Source: Rhizomys pruinosus (taxonomy: Eukaryota > Chordata > Mammalia > Rodentia > Spalacidae). Taken from it: a stretch of 64,000 bases of DNA. A program made the position numbers and the translations under genes. Positions 12,001-23,538 of the stretch are shown piece after piece. The stretch spans positions 471,802 through 535,801 of the forward strand of contig VZQC01005560.1 of assembly GCA_009823505.1 (NCBI GenBank), written 5' to 3'. Every line of letters starts with the position of its first letter. Positions within the stretch are counted from its first letter, which is position 1. The notes under the pieces were generated by a model. It was not told the DNA's origin and did not search any database. It saw only the letters and a program-made list of their open reading frames with translations.

Positions 12001-12777
12001 TGCCTATCATTCAATTAAAAAAAGGAATATACCTGTTTTATAGGAAATAACCACTATAACAATTGGCTCCAATATACATGTTTGAATATTTTCATTACCA
12101 TCATGTTGTTTCTTTGTTCCCGTAAAGAATGTAGGAAGGTTTCTCAATATCTGAAAGGTAAACTTCATTAGGCCCCATTATAAACATTTTAACGCCCAAA
12201 GTATCAGAAGTATGCTCAGGCTTGCTCAGTGTCTGTCTGAGGTTCCTCTTTCTTAATGTTCAGGTGGGTCAAACTCTCTGCTGGAATTTCCCAATCCATC
12301 ATGCATGCCATAATGTATGTTTTTCAATCAATTTAGGATTGTTGGTGACGTTTTGTCCTGGGGGAACATAAAAATCTTTTCCTCCATGGTTATTTTCAAA
12401 GCTGTCGTCAAAAATTGAAAATTGATTTCCAGAGATGGAACACAAGTCTTCCAGTAGCCCAGAAAATAGGAGCCCACCGTCCCACCCCGCCCGCGGGTGG
12501 GGTGTGAGGGTGTGAGGGGACCTATAGATTGCTTAAGTTGTATTACACAGACCCATAAACAGGAGCCAAGCAGGAAAGCTGCCAGGTAAATACCCAACGC
12601 TCAGTGGACGGGAGCGACCGGGAGGGAAGGTAAAAGGGAAAGCTGATGCCTTGAAAGTGGGCCGACAAGTAAAAGGAAAGGGGGACACTGGAGCGTGCGA
12701 GAAGTGAAAAAGATAGACCCAGGGGGTACCGAACACCCAATGACAAATTATTAAAAAAACAATGTAAAGNTTATAAT
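9059..12777. other. Unidentified AT-rich, CpG-retaining block
   Basis: L1 similarity stops near 9058 and a new L1 A-tail begins at 12778. Between them I recognise no SINE, LINE or gene exon. The sequence is AT-rich overall, but CpG is frequent in parts (for example 9600-9680 and 10270-10560), unlike the rest of the window. The longest open frames are under 90 codons. A single N sits at 12770. A 12-of-13 match to the complement of a lysine-tRNA primer site lies at about 10825-10837, which is only a faint hint of a retroviral element on the minus strand. No protein supports that. Confidence 0.5.
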
Positions 12778-13200
12778 TTTTTTTCAAAGTCAATGTTTTA
12801 TTGAAGCTCTGTGCATTTCATACAAAATTACATTACAAATCAAATCTCGACCCGTGCCCCTCCCTGTCCCCCCACCAGAGCTCATGCATTCTGCCAAAAA
12901 TGTTTTTCATCTTTTTCTCAGTCTCTCTCGAAATTCTCAATGCAGAAATTTACTGTTTGGAGAAGTTCACCGTTTCAGTCAGTTTTTTGACCCAGTCTTT
13001 TCTGTTGTTGTTGTTATTCCTTACTCCAAACTATGCACATATGCATACCACATACATCATAGGTTTTAGCATCTTCAGCCCATGATCCCCTCCTTCATTA
13101 ATTAGGCTGAAGGATTTCATGCCCCAAAACAGAACAGGTCTCTCCCCACCACCCCCAGCCCAAACCACCATCAGCTCTGCTTTGCTCCATGTTCTTCTTG
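12778..13200 (-). mobile_element. L1-type 3' tail module
   Basis: On the minus strand the module ends gcttcaataaaacattgac followed by an A-run at 12778-12786. It is joined directly to an ORF1 remnant upstream, with no ORF2 between. A closely similar tail occurs at 37843-38515, and related sequence occurs near 21370-21600. Confidence 0.8.
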
Positions 13201-14040
13201 CTTTCATAGTTTTCACTGAGAAGTCAGTTGTAATTCTGATGGGATTTCCCCCTTATATGTAACTTGTTTTTCTCTTGTGGCTTTCAGAATTTTTTGTTTT
13301 GGGCGTCTAGCATTTTAACTATGATGTGATGTGAGGAGTTTCTTTTCTGATCTTGTCTGTTTGGAGTTCTATGTGCTTCTTGTATTTGTATGGGTTTGTC
13401 TATTTTTAGTTTGGGGAAATTTTCATCTATTCTGTTGAAGATCTGATCAGTACCATTCTCTTGGGATTCTTCTCCTTCCTCTATCCCTATGATGCAGAGG
13501 TTTGATCTTTTCATAGTGTCCCACAATTCCTGGTTGTTCCACTTTTGTGTATTTTTTAATTTTTCATAATCTTTACTTGAGGTTTTTAGTTGTTCTGTGT
13601 TTTCTTCCAGGTCTAATATTCTTTGTTCTGCTTCCTCCATTCTACTTCTGAGGCTTTTTCCATTCCTTTCCTCTTGATTGGATGAGTGTTTGATTTCCTT
13701 TTTCATTTCATCTTTCAATTTCTTTAGTATTTCCACTTCCTTTTGGAGCTTCTCAATCTCTTCCTGTAGCTCTTTGCTTTGCTCATTGGTTTCCTTATCT
13801 TTTTCAACATGGGATCTTTTCAGTGTTTCCACTTCCTTTCGGAGTTTATCATTCTCTCTCTCTCTAGGTCCTTCTTGAACTTTTCATTCTCTTTTCTTAA
13901 TTCTTTGATTTTCTCTTTATAGTCTTGGACTTCTTTAAGTATGTTCACAATTGTACTTCTAATATCTGTGTCTGGGCCATCCCCAAGAGGATCCCACTGT
14001 AGGAATCTTCCACAGGGTCGGTAGAGCTTGGTATGCAATT
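13190..14040 (-). pseudogene. L1 ORF1 protein remnant
   Basis: L1 ORF1p is the RNA-binding chaperone of the L1 ribonucleoprotein. The minus strand encodes a long coiled coil (LQKEVEILKKLKDEMKKEIK region) followed by the RRM/C-terminal part with NLCIIGIEEGEE and AHRTPNRQDQKRNSSHHIIV. A frameshift lies near 13830-13866 at a (GA)n run, so the N-terminal coil (14038 downwards) is in another frame. The C-terminal domain stops at about residue motif ARRTWSK, where the tail module begins. It is not functional as read. Confidence 0.85.
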
Positions 14041-15530
14041 ATCCAGCACCTTTCCCATGTTGTTTGTTCTTCGTGTCCCTGGCATGTGGGTTTTTCTTTG
14101 CCTGTATTCCAATGCAAATCCCAAATGCCTCTTCACTGTGTTGAAAGCTTGCTTTGCTTGACTCCTTCAGATGCCTTCGTTGTTTGTTTGATTGATTTGT
14201 TTTTCTCCTTTTCTCCTTGCTTATGGAGTATTGACTTATCTAAGCTTTAGACTTTCTATTGGCAGTCTAACTCACTCTTCCCTTTCTGTTCTGAAAGTTC
14301 TCCAAAGAACCCACTTGGACAATCCTTAGGCAATCCCAATGGGGGGGGGGGTTTGCTGTTTAGCCTGTGCCCTGGTACCTGTGCTTCAGGTGGTCCTGGG
14401 AAATCCCCTATCGCAAGACTCACACAGACACACCTTTTATACCAACTGGGAGGACAACTCTGCCCCCACAGCCACACAAGCCAAACGAGACAATTAAATC
14501 AAACCAAACAATCCACCTGGCTGAAGCACCCAGCTCCTACCTGTGCTTCAGGTGGTCCTGGGAAATCCCCCAAGAGTCACACAGTAAGTCTATGCAGTTG
14601 CAGACTTCCATAGCAATTCTTGGTGGGGAGGGACCACAGGAGCGAGGGCTGCAGGACAGCCTGGGGTGTGATTGGATTTCGTTGTCCCTGGGGTGGACAG
14701 GGTTCCTCCTGGGGCTGTCTGAGCTGGAGCCAAGGCTTAGTAGGCTGAGTGTGAGCATGGTGAGGGGCTAGGGCTGCTTGATGCTTTCTTCTGAGGGCAC
14801 CCAGATATGCCTTCCCCTCTACAGCATAGGGCATGCACCCCCACACACCCAGAGGAGCAGTTCTAGGACACTGACAAGCCAAACAGACACTTGTCACACT
14901 GGCCAGCACCATCCAAACACAGATGGTCTTCAGAACCCAGTCTCCAAAGCACAGGCTGGTGTTCTTGGGTTGTCCTGGCCCTGAGCTTCCTCTCCTCCTT
15001 CCCCATCAGGACCTGCTCCCCACAGCCCAAGCCTCTTCCTCCCAATCTTCAGTTGGACTCACCCCAGAACTTGCTCCAGAAGGTCTTTTGGGAGGCAAAG
15101 TTTTGAGCTACCCATTTCTGGAAATTTCTCCATTCTCTCATACCTGGACCATGAATTGCTGACCTTGCTCTTGGTGTAGCTGTTAAAACCCAGGACATTC
15201 TGAATCCAGATCCCCTGAGAGCCTGGAGCATCTTTCCCCTGCGTGCTCCAAACTTCCACCACGCCCGCTGGATCAGGTTGCAGAGGTCATGGCCCACCGT
15301 CAAGTGACCTCTGTCTAGCCACCCGTGTCCTTTGGTTCCAGAAGACCACTCAGATTCCTGTCCCCGTGGTGCCACCTTTCATTCTACCCCAACACTGAGA
15401 CACCGATCCCCCACTGCATCATGCCCTTACTCTCCTGTCCCCACCCTTTGGCCCTCAGACCTCCAGCATTATCTTCCAGACCTTCCAACAAGCTTTCCAT
15501 TTGTGCTGTTGCATCTCGAACTTTCTTTTT
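14041..15530 (-). other. Putative L1 5' untranslated region and flank
   Basis: This GC-richer stretch lies just upstream of the L1 ORF1 remnant. It contains two near-identical segments about 157 bp apart that begin acctgtgcttcaggtggtcc (14379 and about 14537), as might be expected for repeated promoter units. A run of eleven or more G lies at 14340. The part beyond about 14650 has no clear identity. Confidence 0.45.
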
Positions 15531-16150
15531 TCCCCAAAAAACAATTTTATTTTTATCAGAATAGATTCATTACACAAAATCACAGGCTTTGTCATGACAC
15601 TTGGATCTGTGTATAGCGTGCACCTGGATCACATTCACCTCCTTTACATCCTCCTCCCTGACTATTACTGATCCCCTTCCTCATCCTATGTGACCTCTCT
15701 TCTATTTTCATGTACAATTTTTAAAAATCTAGATTCCACATCTGGGACAAGACAGAATACCTGGCTTTCTCATCTGGCTCATTTCACTGGCTATGATGTC
15801 TCCCTTTCCATCCATTTCCCTGCAAATATAATTTCATTCTTTTTATGGTTGAATTTCCTTCTCTACTCTTTTGATGGACAGTGAGTCTGATTCCAGACCT
15901 CGCTTGGGTGTGGCAACTTTGCCACAATAAACATGGGTGTCTCTGTGGTGTGCTGACAGAAGAATCCTTTGGGTGTACGATCAGGACTGGTAAAGCTGGG
16001 CCAGGGCAGTTCTATATTCAGTCCTTTGAGGAATCTCCACACTTATAAGTCTACATTCCCAATAGCAGTGTGCAGCCCCTGCCCCCTGCCCCCTGCCCCC
16101 TGCCTCCATCTTTGCCAGCATCTGTTGACAGCCTGTCCTGTTAGGTATTT
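15531..16150 (-). mobile_element. Old L1 3' end
   Basis: Antisense L1 3' sequence is indicated by ctatgatgtctccctttcc, caataaacatgggtgtctc and other old-L1 words on +. It is diverged and interrupted at about 16150 by repeat R1. Confidence 0.7.
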
Positions 16151-16500
16151 ATTGCCAACTTGCCACAACCTAAAGAAGGAATCTCAGTTGAAGAATTTCC
16201 TCAGCCAGTCTGGCATGTGCTTGTCTCCCAGGGGCTGTCTTCATTGCTAATTGATATGAAAGGGTCCAGACCACTGTGGGTAGGCAGCACCTTACCTAGA
16301 AAGATGGGCATGGCCTGTGTAAGTGAGCTAGCTGAGCATGCTGCAGCTTTCCATGTGGTTTCTGCCTCAGTTCCTGCTACAGTTCCTGGCCTGACTTCCC
16401 CCAATAATGGACTGTGGCCTGGAAGTGAAGCCAAGTAAACCCTTTCTTTCCTAAAGGGTTTTGGATCAGAGTGTTTTATCACAGCAACACGCAGCCATTC
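16150..16500 (+). mobile_element. Rodent dispersed repeat R1
   Basis: It contains cagaccactgtgggtaggc and ends gttttatcacagcaacacg. This is the sense version of the element at 6056-6426. It splits the surrounding antisense L1. Confidence 0.7.
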
Positions 16501-17653
16501 TGACTGGAGTGAGATTGAATGGGTAGTTTTGACTTGGTCTTCCCTGATGGCTAAGAATGTTGAACATATTTCCATATATTTATTAGCCGTTTTTACTAGT
16601 TCTTTTGAGGTCTGCACATTCAACTCATTTATTAAATGATTTGTCCTTTGTTGCTTATTTTTCTTAGTTCTTTATATATGCTAGATATCAATCCCCTGTC
16701 AGATAAATAAGTAGCAAAGATTTTCTCCCTTTCTGTAAACTGAATTTTCACTCTAGTAATTGTTTCTTTTGCTGGGTCAATTTTTGTTCTTCTTTATTTT
16801 ATTTGTCATATTTGATTTTTAACTTCTCACAGTGTGATTTTTATCTCTAGAAGTTCAGTTAGCTGATTTACATTTTCTGTAGGGCATAGGAGCTGTAGAT
16901 GTGTGATAGAAAGATGATGGAGAGCCCCTGGTGCCTGGGAGTGGAGAAAGTCCAACGCCAAGGCCTGGGTGCCATGTGCAGAATCAGCATCATGGGTGGC
17001 CGTCAAGGGAGGTGGGAACCCTATTCTTGAGAATCAGTCCTCCCAAGACTGAAATCTTCAAATGACAGAAATTTCCTCAGAACAAGCTCAATAGAGGCAA
17101 TGCGACAGCTGTGCACAACGTGAGACCTAGGGCGTGAAGCCAATCAAAGAAGGCTAAAGCTGCCCAGCACAGGGAAGTCTTCCATCCTCCAGTCTGCAGC
17201 ACCATCAGCCCACCACTAGAGGAATATGGAGTCCTGGCTCATGGGAGGAGACCACAACTCTGGTTCACAGGAAGGGAACACTGCTCCAGATTCACAGAAG
17301 AGGACCACAGCTCCAGCTCAGGGGAAGGAGCCACAGCTATGTGAGCTAATTTTTTCAATTATGTGCAATCCCATTTGTCAATTCTCGCCATTGTCTCCTG
17401 AGCTGTTAGAGTCTTCCAGAAGGCCTTTGTCTATGCTGTATCCTGACGTGCTTCCTCTACGGTTCCAAAATTTATAGTCTTACATGAAAGTATTGAACCA
17501 TTACAGATTAATTTTATTTTTGCAGAGGGTGAGAGAAAGAGAGCTGGATCTGGTTTCAGACTTCCTCATGTGGACAACCAGTTTTCCCAGCACCATCTGT
17601 TGAAGAAGCTGTATTCTCCAACATACACTTTTAGCATCTTTGTTGAAAGATCA

Positions 17654-17960
17654 AGAGGTCGTGGCCATGAGAGCTGTCTCTCTCTGGATCTCTAATCAGA
17701 GGTCGGCCATGACAGCTCTCTCTGGATCTCTAATCAGAGGTTGTGGCCATGACAGCTGTCTCTCTCTGGATCTCTAATCAGAGGTCGTGGCCATGAGCGC
17801 TGTCTCTCTCTGGATCTCTAATCAGAGGTCGTGGCCATGAGCGCTGTCTCTCTCTGGATCTCTAATCAGAGGTCATGGCCCTGAGCGCTGTCTCTCTCTG
17901 GATCTCTAATCAGAGGTCGTGGCCATGAGACCTGTCTCTCTCTGGATCTCTAATCTATCC
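17654..17960. repeat. 44-bp minisatellite (7 copies)
   Basis: The unit begins ggtcgtggccatgagcgctg and ends ggatctctaatcaga. Most copies are 44 bp. The second copy has lost a few bases and the others differ by single substitutions. The array grew from an L1 segment, since the last unit runs into normal L1 sequence. Confidence 0.9.
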
Positions 17961-18046
17961 CATTGTTTTGTCTCAGCGTCATGCTGCTTTGGTTACTGTA
18001 CCTCTGTAGTATCATTTAAGAACAAATACTATGATGCCTTCAGCCT

Positions 18047-18047
<1 letters not shown>

Positions 18048-18105
<58 letters not shown>

Positions 18106-18106
18106 A
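18048..18106. repeat. (TC)n microsatellite
   Basis: It is about 60 bp of tctctc with one interruption (tttc). Confidence 0.95.
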
Positions 18107-18353
18107 GATTGCATTGGTGTTTGGGGTCTTTTGTGCTTCCATATGAATTTTGAGAGTTTTTTCTATTTGTGTGAATAATGTTATAATTTTGATGGAGAAT
18201 GCAATGAATATGTAGACTGCTTTCAGTGATATTCAGTTTTCGTGATATTAATCCTGTCAATCCATTAACAGTGAGAGGTCTTTCTGTATTCTAGTATCTT
18301 CTTTAAACTCTTTAGTGCTTCAAAGTTTACATTATATAAATTTCTCATTTCCT

Positions 18354-18543
18354 GGGACTAGAAATTAAAAGCGCTGGCTGCTCTTGCAAAGAACGTGGGT
18401 TCAGTTCCCAGCACCCACATGCCAGATAACAACCTTCCATAACGCCAGTTCCAGGGGATCTGACACGCTCTTCTGACCTCTGCAGGCATTAAGACAATAC
18501 TCTCATACACATAAATAAAAATATTTAAAAATAAATAAATGAC
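18354..18543 (+). repeat. Old B2 SINE
   Basis: It shows gcgctggctgctcttgcaaa, a diverged B box (gttcagttccc) and an A-rich tail. It has no 17-bp duplication. Confidence 0.8.
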
Positions 18544-18689
18544 TAAATCTTTCATTTCCTTATTTAGGTTTATGCCCTGATTTTGTTACTGTTTCTGAGA
18601 CTCTTGTGAAAGACTGCCATCCTGATGTTTTCTCAGCATGTATCACTATTGATATGTAGAAAAACCACTGGTTTTTGTATATTGATTTT

Positions 18690-18907
18690 TTAATATTTTA
18701 TTATCTTATGTGTATGAATGTGTTACCTGCATGTCTGTAAGTACAGCCATGTCATGCAGTATCTGCAGAGGTCAAAAGATGGCGTCAGATCCCCTAGAAC
18801 TGGAGTTACGGATTGTTGTTAGCACCAATGTGGGTGCTGAGAACTGAACCCGGGTACTCTGCAAAAAACAGCCAGTTCTTGTAACCACTGAGTCATCTCT
18901 CCAGCCC
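18690..18907 (-). repeat. Old B2 SINE
   Basis: On + it starts with an A/T-rich end and finishes ctgagtcatctctccagccc, the complement of a B2 head. Confidence 0.85.
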
Positions 18908-19690
18908 TGTATGTTAATGTTAACACTAACGTGTCCTGCTATGCTAAGTGTTTGTCAGCTCTAAGAGCTTTCTAACTAAATCTTTAGGGTCTTTAAACTG
19001 TAAGACCATGGCATCTGGAAGTGGGACAAGGGTCATTTGAATTCTTCTTTTCCTCTTTGAATCATTTTCATTTCTTTCTCTGGCTTTATTGCTTTGGCAA
19101 ATAATTCAAGCTCTATTTTGTGTGAAAGTGTAAAGAGTGGATGTGTTCATCTTATTCCTGGTTTTCGTAGAAATCCTCCTTGATCTTTTTCAGTGACACA
19201 CTAATAACAATGTTTAGTCACCATATGTATGATTTCTATGGTTTCTTTTGCTATTTATTTCTAATTTTATTCTACTCTGATGTGAAAAAGTACAATACAC
19301 TCATTTCAGTTTTTATATGCATTAACTTGCTTTATGACCTAAAAAAAAAATGTAGTCTGTTTTGGAGAACGTTCTATGGCTGCTGAGAAGATACAAGTAT
19401 AGTTACTCATGATTATTTTGGGGTTCTACTTCCATCCTTTTATTTTTAGTGTGTGTGTGTGTGTGTTTCTTGTAGGCAAAAGGCATCTTGTGTTTTTTTT
19501 AATCAAAACAGTTGGTCTGCCTTTTAATTGGAGAATTGAGACCATTTATGTTTACTGTTATTACTGAGAGGTAGTTGCTGGTTCCTATAATTTGTTGTTG
19601 TTGTTTTGTTTTCCTAGTTGGGCCAAATATTGTTCGTCTTTTTATTTCTCTTATCTTTGGGCTTCACTGGTTTACTGAATTGGACATTGT
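18908..19690 (-). mobile_element. Old L1 ORF2 fragment
   Basis: Diverged antisense L1, with words such as tttgtgtgaaagtgtaaagag and ccttttaattggagaattg on +. It contains a short (GT)n at 19449. No frame is open over any length. Confidence 0.6.
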
Positions 19691-20045
19691 ATTATTTTCT
19701 GTTGTGATAAAATACCATGACCAAAAATGACCTATGGAAGAAAGAGGATTTTTGGCCTACAGTCCCAGAGGGAGAGCCCATGATGGTGGCAGAGGCAGGG
19801 CATCCAGCAGGCATGGTAGCTGGAACCGGAAGCTGCAAGCTCACAACTTAAACATGAAGCAGAAAGAAGAAACTGGAAATAGGGCGAGGTTCTGATGTCG
19901 GCAAGCCCGCCCGCAGCGATGAGCGTCCTCCAGGAAGGCCACACCTCCCATGACCTCCACACACAGACCACCAGCTGGTGACCAAGGGCTCAAATACTTA
20001 AAAAATGAGTCCGTGAGGGACATTCCTCTTTCAAACCTCCACAGA
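19690..20045 (-). mobile_element. Rodent dispersed repeat R1
   Basis: It starts ttctgttgtgataaaatacc and ends ctctttcaaacctccaca. It is homologous to 6056-6426 in the same orientation and again sits inside antisense L1. Confidence 0.7.
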
Positions 20046-20340
20046 TGGTCTGATTAATCCTATCTCTCTCATGTTCATCATGAAATTCATGCTTTCTTGA
20101 GTTCCTGCATCCATAACTGTATTACTTCTTCACTAATTTTAAAAGATAATGTTGGTGGATATAACACTCTTGGTTGGCAGATATTCACTCTCAGAGCTTA
20201 AAACAGGACTTGGGATTTCTGCTCTGGGAGGTCCGATGTGACTCTGATCCGTCTGGCTTTGGGTGGCCACTGTTCTCTGTCCTGGCATCTTAACTATAAT
20301 GTGTTGAAAGAATCTTTCCTAGTCATATCTATTCGGGAGT
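20046..20340 (-). mobile_element. Old L1 fragment
   Basis: This continues the antisense L1 interrupted by R1, for example ggtggatataacactcttgg on +. Confidence 0.55.
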
Positions 20341-20594
20341 TCTAAATTACTACTGTTCTTTTTTAATTTTTTTATATTCTCTTTTCATAAAAAAACAATA
20401 CAAAATGACAATGACAAAACAAAGAGAAAAAAGAAGGGGGATTTCCATTTCTTTTCTGATGAAATAAAGACTCGATCTACAGGGCTGGGTATGGAACTCT
20501 TCTTTTTTTTCCTTACTCTTTCAGGCTACCAGAAGGGTAAGTGTGTACTGGCTGGTCCAGGAAGCCTTGAGTTCTCAGCTGAGAAAGTGTCTGG

Positions 20595-20751
20595 GGCCGG
20601 GCATGGTGGCGCATGCCTTTAATCCTAGTACTCAGGAGGCAGAGGCAGGCGGATCTTTGTGAGTTCAAGGCCAGCCTGGTCTACAGAGTGAGTTCCAGGC
20701 CAGCTGGAGCTACAGGGAGACCCTGTCTCAAAAAGACCAAAAAAAAAAAAG
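20595..20751 (+). repeat. B1 SINE
   Basis: It starts ggccgggcatggtggcgcat and ends in a dozen A residues. A fairly well preserved copy. Confidence 0.93.
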
Positions 20752-20819
20752 AAAGTGTCTGGGTAATTGGGGGCGGGGGGGAACATCCCTAAACTGCCTA
20801 GTCAATTTCTAGCTCCTAT

Positions 20820-21300
20820 GTAGTTATGTTACCCTCTGAAAAGGGTCACCCCAATTGCCAGAAGGGATTCCGGATGCCAACTGCTCGGGTTTTGGAGGGG
20901 AGGAGCACCTGGCTCCTTCTGCCCATTCTTAACGAGTTCCATCTACCGAGGACAAGGTCAGGTCTAGCTAGACCAGGCTTCCCTTTGGAGCACAAGGCAA
21001 CTTTCCTCTATGTTGACCTTCCTCTTTGTAGACTGGACACTGGCTGGGGTTCTGTTAGTGAATCTCCAAGACCTCCCTGACAGAAAGCCTGGTGACTCAC
21101 AATTGCAGAATATTTTAAGAGATGCTCCCAGAAAAAATCCCCTGGGACTAATTGACCTCAGAGGGCAAGGAACAAAATTGTCCCTTAAATCCCTTGGCCG
21201 AATTGCTACGGGTGTTATAGGCTTTAAGCATCCAAAAAGTAAAAGTTATATCAATCTGATATGTTTAATTACTATACACTCCTGTTCTTGAATGGCCTTA
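20820..21300 (-). mobile_element. Dispersed A-tailed repeat R2 (antisense copy)
   Basis: Its complement matches the repeats at 28950-29449 and 36990-37513. Shared words on + include cctctttgtagactggacac and cctctcagaggtcaa-type sequence. This copy is the most diverged and has lost a clear A-tail. The 84- and 93-codon open frames over it are not genes. Confidence 0.65.
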
Positions 21301-21364
21301 CCATTCCCTAGATTGGGGGAATTTTCTGCTGTAATTCTCATTGACTAGGGTTTCTGTGCCTTCT

Positions 21365-22345
21365 ATTTGCATTCTTTAAACTGAGGTTTTGTGCACTTCA
21401 TACAACATTTCTTAACCAAATTTAGACCACTCCCCCTTAATGCCCCCAACTCTGCCAGAGCTCATGCATTCTGCTATACATGTCTTTCATTTTTTTCTCA
21501 GTCCTTTTTTAAATTTTTTGATGCAGAAGTTTACTGTTTGGGACAGAAATTTACTGTTTCAATCAGTTCTTTGACCTAGTCTTTTTTGTTATTGGTGTTC
21601 CTTCCAATTTGCATCACTTCAAAATATGCATATGTGTGTGTGTGTTCACGCGTGTGCATATACACCACACATATAGCAAAATTATGACATTTGAAAATAA
21701 ACTGTAGGTTAATTCCAAAACACGTTTAGGGTTTCACATTTTGACAGTAGAGTTGTATGCAGGTAAAGAAAAAATACTACTTTACTTTCCTGTATTACAT
21801 AGCAAGTTGATGAGTCACATCAGGTATTTACTAAAAGAAGAAAGAAAAAAAAAGAATTATTCAGTTTGCCTTACAAATAGAGAATTGGTGCTAGGATCCA
21901 CAAATGAGGGACACCATACATCATTTGTTTTTCTGGGACTGTGTTACTTTTCTTAGCATAATGGGTTCTAGTTCCATCTATTTACCCTGCAAAATTCATG
22001 ATGTCATCTTTCTTTACTGCTGCATAGAATTCCATTGTGTATCCACTCATCAGTTGAGGGACATTTGGGTTACTTCCAGCTCTTCGCTATTGTGAAGAAA
22101 GTTGCAATAAACATAGTTGTGCACATATCTCTGCAATAGGATGAGTCATGCTGGTATATACCCAGGAGTGGTATGACTGGGTTAGGTGGTAGGCTCATTT
22201 TGAGTCTTTTAAGAGTTCTCCACACTGCTTTCCATAGGGGTTGTATGAGTTTGTATTCTCACCAGCAGTGGATGAGTGTTTCCCTTTCCCTACAACCTCT
22301 TCAGCATTTGGTATCCTTCGTTTTCTTGATCATGGCCAGTCTTAC
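21365..22345 (-). mobile_element. L1 3' end (antisense half of a two-piece L1)
   Basis: It contains 3' tail sequence at 21370-21600 and the end of ORF2 (minus strand) up to about 22345, with catcatttgtttttctggga and ccagcagtggatgagtgttt on +. It abuts sense-strand L1 at about 22345. Confidence 0.75.
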
Positions 22346-23290
22346 TGTATAACCCAGGACACAGATCTTATAAGATATATCATAGACATACTCAAAGAAA
22401 TCAAGGAATATAAAGAACACACAAACGAATCAAAGAACTAAAAGGAGAGAATGATAAACTCTGGAAGGAAGTGGAAATACTAAAGAAATCTCGGGCTGAA
22501 ATGAAAAAGGAAACCGAACACACAGACAAAAGAACTAGGAGAGAACAATAAACTTAACACACAAACAAATCAAAGAACTAGAACTAGAAGGAGAGAATGA
22601 CAAATTGAACACTCATCCAGTCAACAGGAAAGGATGGGAGACAGCCTCAGTAACAGATTTGATGAAGCAGGAAATATAATATCAAGACTGGAAGATAACA
22701 TGGAAGAACTGTAATGCTCAAGCAAAGATTATGAAATATTTTTTAAAACACAAGAGTGGAATAATCAGGAAATGTGAGACACCATGAAAAGGCCCAAATG
22801 TCCACATCATAGGGATAGAGAGAGGAGAATAATCCTAGGATAATGGTGTTGACCAGATCTTCAACAGAATTATAGAAGAAAATGTCCCCAAACTGAAAAA
22901 AACACATACACATACAAATACAAGAAGCACATAGAACACCAAATAGACAGGGCCAGAAAAGAAATTCACCACGCCATAGCATAGTAAAAATGCTAGATGC
23001 TCAAAACAAAGAATACTGAAAGCCACAAGAGAAAAACAAGTTACATATAAAGGGAAACCCATCAGAATTACAGCTGACTTTTCAATGCAAATGATGAATG
23101 CCAGAAGAGCTTGGGCCAAAATATTCCCAGTTCTAAATGACTATAGATGCCAATCCAGGTTACTTTACCCAGCAAAAATGTCAATTATAGTTGAAGGAGA
23201 AAAGAAAATCTTTCATGCTATAAACAAGATTAAAGAAGACATGTCCATGGAAGGGGAAGTGACTCTGGATTCGATTGAGAAATGATGTAT
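22346..23290 (+). pseudogene. L1 ORF1 remnant in sense orientation
   Basis: The + strand encodes L1 ORF1p pieces: an N-terminal coil (YIIDILKEIKEYKEHTNE), a central coil, and the C-terminal domain with MNARRAWAKIFPVLNDYRC, then SRLLYPAKMSI, ending DSIEK at 23285. Several frameshifts separate them. The orientation is opposite to the adjoining 3' L1 piece. Confidence 0.8.
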
Positions 23291-23538
23291 GGGCTGGAGA
23301 GATGGCCTAGTGGTTAAGAGCGCCGACCTCTCTTACAGAGGACCCAGGTTCGATCCCCAGCACCCACATGGCGGCCGAGAACCGTCTGAAACTCCAATTC
23401 CAGGAGAACTCCAGTTCCAGGGGAATCCTACACCCTCTTCTGACCTCCACAGCATTGCATGACACGGGTGCACAAACTTGCATGCAGACAGTACATTCAT
23501 ACACATACAGAAATAAATAAAATTAAAAAAAAGAGAAA
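23291..23538 (+). repeat. B2 SINE, 17-bp-duplication subfamily
   Basis: It is inserted at the end of L1 ORF1, and atgatgtat flanks both sides (about 23282 and 23538), a likely target-site duplication (agaaatgatgtatg). The head, B box, 17-mer duplication and A-rich tail are all present. Confidence 0.93.

Larger units (their letters stand above)
16501..18353 (-). mobile_element. Old L1 ORF2 fragment with internal minisatellite
   Basis: Antisense L1 words include atgctagatatcaatcccc and ctatcccattgttttgtctc. The piece is interrupted by about 350 bp of other sequence near 16880-17340, the 44-bp minisatellite at 17654-17960 and the TC run at 18048-18106. Confidence 0.65.

Noticed and set aside
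13284..13832. 182-codon minus-strand frame as a host gene
   Set aside because: The coiled coil plus AHRTPNRQDQKRNSSHH motif identifies it as L1 ORF1, truncated and frameshifted.
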